64,000 nucleotides of DNA, taken from the NCBI GenBank assembly GCA_000622025.1, contig KK211387.1, positions 501,655 through 565,654 on the forward strand. The letters are read 5' to 3'. Below are positions 53,598 to 62,646 of the stretch, in pieces (within the stretch, counting starts at the first letter, position 1; each line of letters begins with the position of its first letter). This DNA comes from Lachnospiraceae bacterium AD3010. Lineage in GTDB: Bacteria; Bacillota; Clostridia; Lachnospirales; Lachnospiraceae. The notes beneath the pieces are model-generated. The model made no database searches, was not told the DNA's origin, and was given only the letters and a program-made list of their open reading frames with translations. A program made the translations under genes and the position numbers.

Positions 53598-55247
53598 GTG
53601 AGTGACATGAAGAGGGAATTCAAGGATTTAATCAGGTTCGAGCCTTACGACTACTTAAACAGCGAAATCACGGGAGACTATGACAAGGCCCATGCAGTGA
53701 AGTGCGTGAACGGCACCTTCGTCGGAACCGAGGAGAACGGGGTCGCGTCGTGGCTGGGCATCCCCTTTGCGAAGCCGCCCGTGGGCGAGCGCCGCTTTAA
53801 GGCACCGGAATACGTGGACGAGAGCGACCGTATCTTCGAGGCCAGGTACTACGGAAAGAGATCCTACGGCCAAAGCGAGGGAGGAGATTACGTTCAGAAT
53901 CAGGCTGCCGAGGACTGCCTCTATCTGAATATCTGGGTAAACGAAGATGACAAGACCGAGAAGAAGCCGGTGATGGTCTGGATTCACGGCGGGGCCTATG
54001 TCGACGGCTCCGGCTCCCAGGCCTGCTACAGCGGAGCCAACCTCGTCCAGGCACAAAGTGACATCATCATGGTGAACATCAACTACCGCCTGAGCATGTA
54101 CGGCTTCATGGACTTCTCGTCAGTGCCCGGCGGCGAAAGCTTTGGGACGGCACCATGCAACGGCCTGCTGGATCAGGCTATGGCGCTCAGGTGGGTGCAC
54201 GAGAATATAGCCGCTTTCGGCGGTGACCCCGGAAACGTGACCATATTCGGCCAGAGCGCAGGAGGCGGCTCGGTCTCCATTCTGCCGGTAATGAAGGAGG
54301 CGAACCAGTATTTCCAGAAGGTCATCGCCCAGAGCGGCTCCACCACACTGGCCTTCCCGGTGGACTGCGAATCCGCGCAGGGCAAAACGAAGGCGCTGCT
54401 CGAGTACACCGGCTGCAAGACCATGGACGACATAATGGCGTTATCCGAAGAGAAGCTTCAGGAGGCCTATGTCCAGGCGGTCGGCAGGTACACGTCCTGT
54501 CCCTACTACGGAACGGAGGTGCTCCCCGAGGCGCCCATCGAGCTGTATAAGAAGGGTCTGGCAAAGCACATATCCATTATGGCAGGCAGCACGGCCGATG
54601 AAGCCAGGCTGTTCATGGGTCAGGGCCCGGAGATGAACATAGAAGAGCAAAAGAAATTCGCCCGGCGCGCCGTGGGCGATGCAGTCCCCTACCTGAAGGA
54701 GGAGGACAAAAAGTACTACGAGGAATTCTACCGGGTCTGCAGGTTCCAGGAGCCGGGGCTTGCCGAGACGGAGTTCATCAATGAGCTCATGTTCCGGGTT
54801 CCCATGCTTAATCAGCTCGACGTGCAGAGCGCGTTCAACAAGACGTTCTGCTATTACTGGTCGTATCCGGCCAGCTTTGCGGATATGGGCGCCCCACATT
54901 CCGTGGAAATCATATTCGTGTTCAACGATCGCGGCGCCGGGACGAACAGCACCTTCAACGGCACGAACATCGCCGATGAGATCTTCAAGTTCGTTCAGCA
55001 GACGTGGACCAATTTTGCACGCTGCGGCAACCCGTCGACAGATAAGATCGACTGGAAGCCGTATTCGGTCGACGACCAGAACGTCCTGGTCATTGCAGGA
55101 CCTGATGACATGCATATCGAACAGGGGCTCCTGACCGACCAGTACAAGGCCGTGCTCCCTCTGGTTAATTACTACCAGTTCATGGACAAGTACTTTACCC
55201 CCCACTACCTTTTCGATATCTTGGCAGAACGCGAGCAGAAATCCTAA
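53598..55247 (+). CDS. Carboxylesterase type B (paralogue 2, GC-rich)
   Basis: 549 residues with GTG start (RBS AAAGGAG 9 bases upstream; the remnant copy at 62560 begins ATGAGT at the same place, supporting this start). Oxyanion hole WIHGGAYVDGSG, nucleophile Ser220 in FGQSAGGGS, an acid residue in GSTADEARLF, and catalytic His in APHSVEIIFVFND. It is only distantly similar to paralogue 1. The gene is visibly richer in G+C at third codon positions than its neighbours, suggesting a different origin. A perfect 12-base hairpin follows it. Confidence 0.9.
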   Translation: MSDMKREFKDLIRFEPYDYLNSEITGDYDKAHAVKCVNGTFVGTEENGVASWLGIPFAKPPVGERRFKAPEYVDESDRIFEARYYGKRSYGQSEGGDYVQNQAAEDCLYLNIWVNEDDKTEKKPVMVWIHGGAYVDGSGSQACYSGANLVQAQSDIIMVNINYRLSMYGFMDFSSVPGGESFGTAPCNGLLDQAMALRWVHENIAAFGGDPGNVTIFGQSAGGGSVSILPVMKEANQYFQKVIAQSGSTTLAFPVDCESAQGKTKALLEYTGCKTMDDIMALSEEKLQEAYVQAVGRYTSCPYYGTEVLPEAPIELYKKGLAKHISIMAGSTADEARLFMGQGPEMNIEEQKKFARRAVGDAVPYLKEEDKKYYEEFYRVCRFQEPGLAETEFINELMFRVPMLNQLDVQSAFNKTFCYYWSYPASFADMGAPHSVEIIFVFNDRGAGTNSTFNGTNIADEIFKFVQQTWTNFARCGNPSTDKIDWKPYSVDDQNVLVIAGPDDMHIEQGLLTDQYKAVLPLVNYYQFMDKYFTPHYLFDILAEREQKS

Positions 55248-55300
55248 GGAGGAAGCCCGGATCCCTGATCGGAAGAGAACCGCAATTTCGACGTGTTCCT

Positions 55301-55328
55301 GTTCCCTCCACCCCTCGGTGGAGGGAAC
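55301..55328. terminator. Perfect 12-base hairpin between esterase 2 and amidohydrolase 1
   Basis: GTTCCCTCCACC (55301-55312), loop CCTC, GGTGGAGGGAAC (55317-55328). It has no T-run and lies 24 bases before the next start. It may be an attenuator, an mRNA processing or stability element, or a mark of a recombination joint. Confidence 0.55.
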
Positions 55329-55351
55329 ATCAGATAACGAGGAGAGCAACG

Positions 55352-57007
55352 ATGAGAGCAGACATGATCATCAAAAACGCAAAAATATTTACGGCTGATA
55401 AGGATAACCCGCAAGCTGCGGCGCTGGTGGTAAAGGACGGGAAATTTGCCTATGTGGGGGATGAGAACGGTCTTTCGGAATATGAAGGTGAGGTCACGGA
55501 CCTTAACGGGAAATTTATAATGCCCGGTATCATCGACAGCCACGTCCATGTGACCTTCCCCGTCGGTTTTGAGTACGCAGATGAGGAGCATCGCTTTGAG
55601 TGCAGCGGGAAGCAGGAAGCCATGGATTATATGGCGGACTATATCAGCAGAAATCCCGGTTTGAAACGTTACAGGTTTATGCTGGACAAAAAATACCTGA
55701 ACGGAGAAGATATCACAAAGGAGGATCTTGACAGAATATGTCCGGATGCCGAGCTCCAGATTCAGGAAGCGGAAGGACACAGTATCTGGATAAATTCAAA
55801 GCTCCTCAGCCGGCATGGTATTACGGATGATACACCGGACCCTGTGCCGGGTTTAAGCTATTATGTGCGCAAGGACGGAAATGTTACCGGAAATATATTT
55901 GAAGGTTCAGCGGAAATGCCCATCATCCTAGACAGTGCGCCGGGCTTAAGCGATGAGCAGATCGATGCGGCGCTTGAGCGCTGGATTAATTTTTCCGTAA
56001 ATGCCGGCGTGACCGCGGTCTTTGATTCCGGTATTCCGGGGTTCAATGAATTTCATGAGCGGGTCTACGAACGCCTGCGCGAGCTGGACAGACAGGGAAA
56101 GCTGCCGGTATATGTTGACGGCTGCTATGTGGTCGCAGCACAGTGGGAGGTAGAGAAGGGCTTAAGGGAGCTGAAGCGTTTCAGACGTGAGTTTAGCTCG
56201 GAGCATATGAAGGTCCATACCATGAAGGTTTTCATGGATGGCACTCAGGCAATACATACCGCAGCCATGGTTACGCCATATGTGGATACCAACACAACGG
56301 GATCTACCGCGTTCACGAAGGAGGAGCTTGCGGAGCTTTTGAAACAGCTTAATGAGGAAGGGCTTGATCTTCATCTGCACACAGTCGGTGAAAGAGCGTC
56401 CCGCGTGGTACTGGACGGCGTGGAGCTTATCAGGAAGGAATTGGGTGAGAACTTCCATGTGAAGGTCACCTGTGCCCACCTGGAGGTCCAGGATGATGCA
56501 GATCTTCCCCGCTTTGCCAGGCTGGGCGTGATCGCAAATTACACGCCGCAATGGCATGCAGGATACACAGAGACCCTTGCGCCTTTGCTCGGTGAGGAGC
56601 GTGCAAAAAAACAGTTCCGCTGCAAGACGGTCTGGGACAGTGGTGCGCTTGTGACCTGGTCCTGCGATGAGATCAACTTCGATGATTTTACACTGTGGAG
56701 TCCGTATCTTGGCATGGAGGTCGGAATGACGAGACTTATCACCGAAAAGACCAGGGCTTACGAATACTGCAGAAGCACTGAGGTTTTCCCTCCGGCAAAT
56801 GAGAAAATGAGTATTGAAGAGATGATCCTTGGCTATACGATAAATGGTGCGAAGCAGCTTGGCATTGACGATGCCAAGGGCTCCATTTCGGTCGGAAAGG
56901 ACGCAGATTTTCTGGTGTTCGATAATGACCTGCTTGAGGCTGAGCAGGAGGGCTTCAGTCATAATATGCCGAAGGAAGTATATATAACAGGAAAGAAAGT
57001 GAACTGA
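55352..57007 (+). CDS. Amidohydrolase family 3 (YtcJ-like) protein (paralogue 1)
   Basis: 551 residues, RBS ACGAGGAGAG. Family start MIIKNAKIFTADKDNPQAAALVVKDGKFAYVG, metal ligands HxH in GIIDSHVHVTF, further His in LDLHLHTVGERAS and CAHLEV, and acidic residue in WSCDEINFD. The C-terminal strand reads GSISVGKDADFLVFDNDLL. Such enzymes hydrolyse amide, carbamate or acyl-amino-acid bonds with metal. No signal peptide. An internally deleted copy lies at 62647. Pairing with cytoplasmic esterases suggests consecutive hydrolysis of one imported ester-amide compound, which is inference. Confidence 0.88.
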   Translation: MRADMIIKNAKIFTADKDNPQAAALVVKDGKFAYVGDENGLSEYEGEVTDLNGKFIMPGIIDSHVHVTFPVGFEYADEEHRFECSGKQEAMDYMADYISRNPGLKRYRFMLDKKYLNGEDITKEDLDRICPDAELQIQEAEGHSIWINSKLLSRHGITDDTPDPVPGLSYYVRKDGNVTGNIFEGSAEMPIILDSAPGLSDEQIDAALERWINFSVNAGVTAVFDSGIPGFNEFHERVYERLRELDRQGKLPVYVDGCYVVAAQWEVEKGLRELKRFRREFSSEHMKVHTMKVFMDGTQAIHTAAMVTPYVDTNTTGSTAFTKEELAELLKQLNEEGLDLHLHTVGERASRVVLDGVELIRKELGENFHVKVTCAHLEVQDDADLPRFARLGVIANYTPQWHAGYTETLAPLLGEERAKKQFRCKTVWDSGALVTWSCDEINFDDFTLWSPYLGMEVGMTRLITEKTRAYEYCRSTEVFPPANEKMSIEEMILGYTINGAKQLGIDDAKGSISVGKDADFLVFDNDLLEAEQEGFSHNMPKEVYITGKKVN

Positions 57008-57074
57008 TATCGGATATCGGCTTTTGATCCTGACATAATGAAATAATAAAAAAAACATTGAGAGAGGACTGATA

Positions 57075-58751
57075 ATGAAAATGGCAGGCAGCGATATTGA
57101 AAAAAACAAAGCGGATCTGGTGGTTTACGGGAAGATCTTCACTTCTGAAGAAAACCGGATCGTAGAGGCGTTTGCCGTAAAGGATGGAAAATATATTTAT
57201 ACGGGAGACAGGAAAGGAGCCGAGGCCTTTGTTGAAGAAGGCAGGACGGAGGTTGTGGATTATACCGGAAAAGGTCTTGTGATGCCTTCCTGCGGCAATG
57301 GACATGCTCATTATTCGATGGGCTATGCTTTGCAGTCAGTAGGTACAATCCTTGGAGCAAATGATGATGCGGATAAGTTTCTCACAGAGATCCTTCCCGC
57401 TGCGGTGAAGAAGGCGAGGGACACCGGGGCAACGACAATATTCGGTTTCGGCTGGAATTATATGCTTTTCAAGGATAATATGCCCACCCGTAAACAGCTG
57501 GATGCCATATGTGATGACATTCCCATATACTTTGCAGATGAGGAAGGACACAAGGGTCTGGTGAACACGCTTTGTCTGGTCAAAGCCGGTATCATGAAGG
57601 AGGACGGCACCGTACTCAGGAAGGAAGTGAGGGGAGGCGAGATCGTGATGGACACTGACGGCACTCCTACCGGATTCCTGAAGGAGCAGGCCGGAACTTT
57701 TGTGCGTTCCTTCCTGGATAATGACAGGCTCTATACCGTTGAAACAGCGAAGGCTGTTATGGCTAAAATTCAGGAACAGCTGCTTTCGGAAGGTTATACG
57801 ATGTATATCGACGGCTGGGGCAACTATTTCTATAATGATCATTTCTATCAGGGTGCCCGTCAGGTGGACGAGGCCGGAGATATGCACTTTATTTTGGGCT
57901 TAAGCTATGAAATTGAAAGCTGGATGAACATAGACCAGGCTCTGGCCGAGGCTGATGAGGCCAGAAAGTATGCTTCCGCACACGTAGTGCCTAACTGGGT
58001 CAAGCTCTTCATGGACGGTACTGTGGAAGGAGGTACCGGATTTGTGGATCCCCTGTATCCCGATGGACACCAGGGGCTCGTCAACTGGACGGAAGAGGAA
58101 ACTACAGATATTACCCGCAAGACGAACGAAAAAGGCATGTCCATGCATATACATACGATGGGTAACAAGGCCGTTAACCGCGCTGTCAGTGCATTTGTTA
58201 GCGGCGGTAAGGATGAAATGCGCAATACGCTTGTGCATGTGCGTAACGTAAACGACACAGACTGGAAGCGTATGGCAGAACATAACATCTATGCAACTGC
58301 GGGGATACTTTGGCATAATATGCCGAGCGGGGCGTCTGAGATGCTGAAGACCATTGTTCCTGCGGGCATGGAGGACAAATCTTATCCTATAAAATCCTAT
58401 TTTGATCACGGCATCAATATGTCTTCACATTCGGATTATCCGGCATTGAGCGGCTGCCCTGACGATCCCTTCGGCATTATGGAGATTGCGGTCACAGTCG
58501 TACATCCGACTGTGAAAGGAGATCCCTGGTGGCCTGAAGAGCGCCTGACTCGCGAGCAGGCTCTCACGACCCTTACCATAAACTGTGCCAGGCAGATGTT
58601 TATTGATAAAGAAAGGGGCAGCATAAGCGAAGGGAAATATGCGGATTTCCTCCTCGTTGACAAGGATGTGCTTTCCTGTCCGGAAAATGATATACACACT
58701 GCCAGGCCTGCGGCTACCTATTTTGAGGGAAAGAAGGTTTTCTCTGTATAA
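57075..58751 (+). CDS. Amidohydrolase family 3 (YtcJ-like) protein (paralogue 2)
   Basis: 558 residues, RBS GAGAGG. Metal-binding HxH in GNGHAHYSMGYAL, MHIHTMGNKAVN, LVHVRNVN, and SSHSDYPALSG with the catalytic-site Asp. The end reads GSISEGKYADFLLVDKDVL. It is a clear but distant homologue of paralogue 1 (typical of separate subfamilies rather than recent duplicates) and a closer relative of the broken copy at 49136. It is followed at 48 bases by the membrane esterase-like gene. Confidence 0.88.
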   Translation: MKMAGSDIEKNKADLVVYGKIFTSEENRIVEAFAVKDGKYIYTGDRKGAEAFVEEGRTEVVDYTGKGLVMPSCGNGHAHYSMGYALQSVGTILGANDDADKFLTEILPAAVKKARDTGATTIFGFGWNYMLFKDNMPTRKQLDAICDDIPIYFADEEGHKGLVNTLCLVKAGIMKEDGTVLRKEVRGGEIVMDTDGTPTGFLKEQAGTFVRSFLDNDRLYTVETAKAVMAKIQEQLLSEGYTMYIDGWGNYFYNDHFYQGARQVDEAGDMHFILGLSYEIESWMNIDQALAEADEARKYASAHVVPNWVKLFMDGTVEGGTGFVDPLYPDGHQGLVNWTEEETTDITRKTNEKGMSMHIHTMGNKAVNRAVSAFVSGGKDEMRNTLVHVRNVNDTDWKRMAEHNIYATAGILWHNMPSGASEMLKTIVPAGMEDKSYPIKSYFDHGINMSSHSDYPALSGCPDDPFGIMEIAVTVVHPTVKGDPWWPEERLTREQALTTLTINCARQMFIDKERGSISEGKYADFLLVDKDVLSCPENDIHTARPAATYFEGKKVFSV

Positions 58752-58798
58752 GGATCAGCTCTGTCTGATTTGGTGTTTAGAGTACTTTAGCGGTGAAA

Positions 58799-60784
58799 AT
58801 GCAGATGAAAAAACTATTTACTATCGATGATTTTGCAGTCGCTTTTATTTCGGCACTCGGATATGGCTTTGGAGAAACAGTTGCGAGGCTTCTGGGCTGG
58901 CCGGGACCTGCCTGTATAGTCGCTTGCTTTGCTGTCGGAATAGCGGTGGAAGAGCTCATAAGCAAGATAATCTTCAGCAAGCCTGTCCAGAGAAAAACTA
59001 TAAACAGAGTTTTGATCTATGTCATTGTCCTGCTTGTTTTTCTGACAGGACAGTATATTGCAGTTTCCTGTATGGGTGTTTCGATGGTTGATTATGTTGT
59101 GGAGGAGTTTGCATATGTAGTCGGTCTTCCCATTGTCGGGTTGATTTTAAATCTTTTTATCCGAAGCTATCACATCCGAAAGATCCGAAAGCTGTACGGG
59201 GATGGAAGTGAGGGTTATGTCTTCGATGTAGCAGAAGAGGACATAGAGGAGCTTAACAGAAAGAATCAACCCGTTTTAGGTGAATACGATGCAGACTGTG
59301 CGGTAAAGACGAGAACCGGCATCTATGTTGGGGATAAACAAAAGAAAATAATCTCCTATCGTGGGATCCCTTATGCAAAGCCTCCTATAGGTGAGCTTAG
59401 ATGGAAGGCACCCGAGCCGCTTCCGTCGTCGGAGGATGTTTTCGAAGCAATATACTTCGGTGCTTCGGCTATACAGGTTGACCACAAGGGCGTGATCTTA
59501 CAGCTTCACAGACAGAGCGAGGACTGCCTTACCCTGAATATCATTACCGGAGCGGAAAGAACAGAAACAAAGAAACCGGTTCTTGTGTTGTTTCATCACG
59601 GTGATTATTCATATGGAGGGTCTGCCGACCCGCTGCTTGACGGTGACAATTTTATAACGGAGCATCCGGATATAATCTTCGTAAGCTTTAACTACCGTCT
59701 CGGTATTTTCGGATTTATTGATTTTTCAGAGGTTACCGGAGGGGAGAACTTTCCTGATGCTCCAAATCTCGGGCTGCTTGATCAGATCGAGGCACTGAAA
59801 TGGATCCGGGAAAACATAGCTGCTTTCGGAGGTGATCCCGAGAATATCACGGTAATGGGATTCGAGGACGGAGCATCCTCAATCACCCTGCTTGCAGTAA
59901 GCGAGAGAGCTAAAGGCCTGTTTCAGAAAGCTTTTGTATTTGTCGGAAGCCCTGTATCAGCTTATGACACGCCTGAGACCTCCAGAGCTCTGGCGGGAGA
60001 TCTGCTAAGAGAAACACACACAACGTCGATGGAGGAGCTATTACAGCTTAACACTGAAACCCTGAAGGAAGCTGCAGGGAAGCTTTGGAAGTATTTTTGT
60101 GCACCGACCTGCGACGGAAAACTGATCAGCGTTAATCCATATAAAGCCTGTCAGGAGGGAGCTGCTTCCGGTATTGAGTTTATCATTGGCATTCCGTGCT
60201 GTGAAAAAATGGTATTCAGGTCCTTTATCGGTGACAGAAACTATGAGAAGCTCGTATATTCAGGTATAACTGATATACAAAACAGCGTAGATGATACCGT
60301 TTTTGATGCAGTGCAGGAGTATATAAATAAACAAACTGCCTCTTCAAGTGAATTTGAAGTAAAGGCGAAGCTTTTTGAACAATGGCTTGCTGTTTCAGCT
60401 TATCGTTTTGCCGTAAATCTGTCAGAGGCTGGAAACAAGGTACATCTTATGTACTGGGACAGGACTCCTCTGATAGATAAACTGGGTTCGGGGACGGTCG
60501 ATGCAGAGGCTGAGATGCTCGGAAACGGTGAAGCATTGCGTATGTACGGCAATGTGATGGATAAGAATATGTCAGAGACCTTGCAGACATTTTTATATAA
60601 GTATGTAAAGGGTAATGCTTTGAAGCTGTATCGTAACGAGATATACGGAGTCAGTGACTTTGAATGGAGGGCGTTTCCAAAGGCTCTTATTGTGTCTGAT
60701 GATGAATTAGAATGCGACAGGATAGAAGACAGGGTAACAGAGGTAAAAGAGTTGCAGGTGTATATGAAATCTAACGTATCTTAG
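58799..60784 (+). CDS. Membrane-anchored carboxylesterase homologue lacking catalytic residues (pseudoenzyme)
   Basis: About 661 residues from ATG 58799 (a GTG at 58793 is also possible; RBS weak). Residues ~1-120 hold about four hydrophobic segments (PACIVACFAVGIAVEELI, VLIYVIVLLVFLTGQYIAV, VVGLPIVGLILNLFI). Residues ~155-655 follow the carboxylesterase type B fold (YRGIPYAKPPIGELRWKAPEPL, EDCLTLNI, FNYRLGIFGF, LDQIEALKWIRENIAAFGGDPENI). But the oxyanion hole HGGA is HHGDY, the nucleophile elbow GESAGG is GFEDGA with Glu356 in place of Ser, and the HGIEL catalytic His segment is absent. It cannot be a classical esterase; a binding or scaffolding role, as in animal neuroligins, is more likely. 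Confidence 0.85.
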   Translation: MQMKKLFTIDDFAVAFISALGYGFGETVARLLGWPGPACIVACFAVGIAVEELISKIIFSKPVQRKTINRVLIYVIVLLVFLTGQYIAVSCMGVSMVDYVVEEFAYVVGLPIVGLILNLFIRSYHIRKIRKLYGDGSEGYVFDVAEEDIEELNRKNQPVLGEYDADCAVKTRTGIYVGDKQKKIISYRGIPYAKPPIGELRWKAPEPLPSSEDVFEAIYFGASAIQVDHKGVILQLHRQSEDCLTLNIITGAERTETKKPVLVLFHHGDYSYGGSADPLLDGDNFITEHPDIIFVSFNYRLGIFGFIDFSEVTGGENFPDAPNLGLLDQIEALKWIRENIAAFGGDPENITVMGFEDGASSITLLAVSERAKGLFQKAFVFVGSPVSAYDTPETSRALAGDLLRETHTTSMEELLQLNTETLKEAAGKLWKYFCAPTCDGKLISVNPYKACQEGAASGIEFIIGIPCCEKMVFRSFIGDRNYEKLVYSGITDIQNSVDDTVFDAVQEYINKQTASSSEFEVKAKLFEQWLAVSAYRFAVNLSEAGNKVHLMYWDRTPLIDKLGSGTVDAEAEMLGNGEALRMYGNVMDKNMSETLQTFLYKYVKGNALKLYRNEIYGVSDFEWRAFPKALIVSDDELECDRIEDRVTEVKELQVYMKSNVS

Positions 60785-60813
60785 CACCAGTGAGAAAAGA
60801 GAGCAGAATAAAA

Positions 60814-60906
60814 ATAAAAGCATATAAGATTATCAGGAACGCGAAGATCTTCACAGCGGACAAGGACAAGCCGCAGGCACACAGCATCTGTGTGATTTTA
60901 AATTAA
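60814..60906 (+). pseudogene. Amidohydrolase N-terminal remnant
   Basis: An open frame without start codon reads KAYKIIRNAKIFTADKDKPQ then a stop. This is the beginning of an amidohydrolase like the ones encoded at 55352 and 62647 (IIKNAKIFTADKDNPQA). It shows that another paralogue once stood directly before the second esterase copy. Confidence 0.75.
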
Positions 60907-60932
60907 CATAAAGCTGAAAGGAGAATAACACA

Positions 60933-62543
60933 ATGAGTATTGCGAATGACGTGGATGCATTAAAAAAGGAAACAGCGAGAATACAGGCGTTGTATGGCGA
61001 GAACAAAAAGATCACTGACGGAGATTATGACAAGTCTCTGGCGGTAAAGTGCATTAACGGCACTTTCGTAGGTAAGAAGTCGAAGGATGTCATTGCTTAC
61101 AGGGGTATTCCCTATGTCGGAAAGCAGCCGGCGGGCGAGCTTCGCTGGAAAGCTCCGGTTGACTGTGTGAGCGATGACGGTGTGTACGAGGCATACTACT
61201 TTGGCAGGATTCCGCGCCAGGAGGGCAGCGTCGGTCAGGTGGGCTCCCTTTACCCGCAGAGTGAAGAGTGCCTGTATCTGAATGTATGGAAGTCAGTGGC
61301 GGACCAGAGCGCAAAGAAGCCTGTCATGGTATGGATACATGGCGGTGCTTTTGAAATTGGCTCGGTGGTGGAACCCCGGGAGGAGGGCACCAATTTCGTC
61401 CAGGAAAATCCTGATGTCATCCTCGTTTCTGTCGAGTACAGGTTGAATGTTTTCGGATTTTTCCATCTGTCCCATCTGCCGGACGGAGGCGACTATCCGG
61501 ATGCCCAGAATCTGGGGATGTTAGATCAGGTAAAGGCATTGAAGTGGATTCATGAGAATATTGCTGCCTTTGGCGGCGATCCCGACAATGTGACGATCTT
61601 TGGCGAATCCGCCGGAGGCGCAAGCGTCACCTTGCTTCCGCTGATAGATGGTGTCCAGAAATATTTCCGACGCGTCATTGCCGAGAGCGGCGCTCCCGTC
61701 TTTACGCGGTCTACAGAAGAATCCATTGCCTGTACGGATGAAGTGATGGAGGCTCTCGGCTGCAAAACTGTTGCTGAGCTGCAGAAGGTTGATGTGGAAA
61801 AGTTCTTACATGAAGCAGGGATTATACTCAATCTTCGCACCTGGGCGGAGCGGGACGGAAGAATTCTGCCCCTGGATCCCTATGCAGCTTATGCGGACGG
61901 AGCTGCGAAGAATGTGGATTTTCTTCAGGGTTGCAACAAGGATGAAATGGGTTATTTCGTGTGGGGCTTCGGAACTGATCTCTACAAAGCGTTTTCCGAT
62001 GACCGTAAGGCAAAGAAAATGGCACAGCTGACGGCGGATGAGAAAGCACTGGTGGAGAGCTATTGTAAAGAAGCCGGAGACGTAAGTCCCGAATATACCT
62101 GCGACACCCGTTTATTTGATCAGCTCGTATTTATCGCGCCGCTGTTTCGTATGTCAGAGAATCAGACAAAAGCGGGCGGAAGAAACTATACCTATTTCTT
62201 CACGCCGGAATCCGGTACACCTTTGATCCGCAGCGGACACGGTATCGAGCTTGCTGTTGTATTCAATCATCCGGAGGAAACTCTCGTCACCGGAAGGGCG
62301 CTTGATGAAACCTTCTGCAAGACCCTGCGCAAGATGTGGGTGCAATTCGCAAAGACCGGCAATCCGTCCCTTACGGCTGACATTTCTCCTGACGGCAAGG
62401 CGCATGAGTGGCCGGTATATGACCAGAAGGACAGGTATGTGATGGTCTTCGATGAGTTCAATATTCATCCGGAGAAGGAAGCCGACAGGAAGATCCTTGA
62501 CTGGGATCGTACCTATTTCTTAACCAAATATTATTGCATCTGA
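60933..62543 (+). CDS. Carboxylesterase type B (paralogue 1 duplicate)
   Basis: 536 residues, RBS GAAAGGAGAATAACACA. About 85% identical to the esterase at 51889 along its whole length, differing mainly at the N-terminus. All catalytic elements are kept: WIHGGAFEIGS, FGESAGGAS, NKDEMGYF, SGHGIELAVVFNH. It should be active on the same or a similar ester. It is flanked by remnants of an amidohydrolase upstream and of esterase 2 downstream, so it belongs to a duplicated cluster copy of which only this gene is intact. Confidence 0.92.
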   Translation: MSIANDVDALKKETARIQALYGENKKITDGDYDKSLAVKCINGTFVGKKSKDVIAYRGIPYVGKQPAGELRWKAPVDCVSDDGVYEAYYFGRIPRQEGSVGQVGSLYPQSEECLYLNVWKSVADQSAKKPVMVWIHGGAFEIGSVVEPREEGTNFVQENPDVILVSVEYRLNVFGFFHLSHLPDGGDYPDAQNLGMLDQVKALKWIHENIAAFGGDPDNVTIFGESAGGASVTLLPLIDGVQKYFRRVIAESGAPVFTRSTEESIACTDEVMEALGCKTVAELQKVDVEKFLHEAGIILNLRTWAERDGRILPLDPYAAYADGAAKNVDFLQGCNKDEMGYFVWGFGTDLYKAFSDDRKAKKMAQLTADEKALVESYCKEAGDVSPEYTCDTRLFDQLVFIAPLFRMSENQTKAGGRNYTYFFTPESGTPLIRSGHGIELAVVFNHPEETLVTGRALDETFCKTLRKMWVQFAKTGNPSLTADISPDGKAHEWPVYDQKDRYVMVFDEFNIHPEKEADRKILDWDRTYFLTKYYCI

Positions 62544-62559
62544 AAAGCAGAACAAAACA

Positions 62560-62636
62560 ATGAGTGGTATCAAGAGGAATTCAAAGATCTGATCAGGTTC
62601 GAGCATTAAGAGTACCTGAACAGTGAATTTCTGTAG
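62560..62636 (+). pseudogene. Esterase paralogue 2 N-terminal remnant
   Basis: ATGAGTGGTATCAAGAGG at 62560 starts like the esterase at 53598 (MSDMKR). After a shift the frame reads EFKDLIRFEH, a stop, then EYLNSEFL, matching EFKDLIRFEPYDYLNSE there. Only ~25 codons remain, with one frameshift and one stop. Confidence 0.8.
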
Positions 62637-62646
62637 GAAAAAAACT

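Noticed and set aside
54441..55349. A 302-codon minus-strand frame
   Set aside because: It is antisense to esterase paralogue 2, whose high GC3 suppresses stops on the opposite strand; no family features.
56162..57109. A 315-codon minus-strand frame
   Set aside because: It is antisense to amidohydrolase 1, with no coherent domain.
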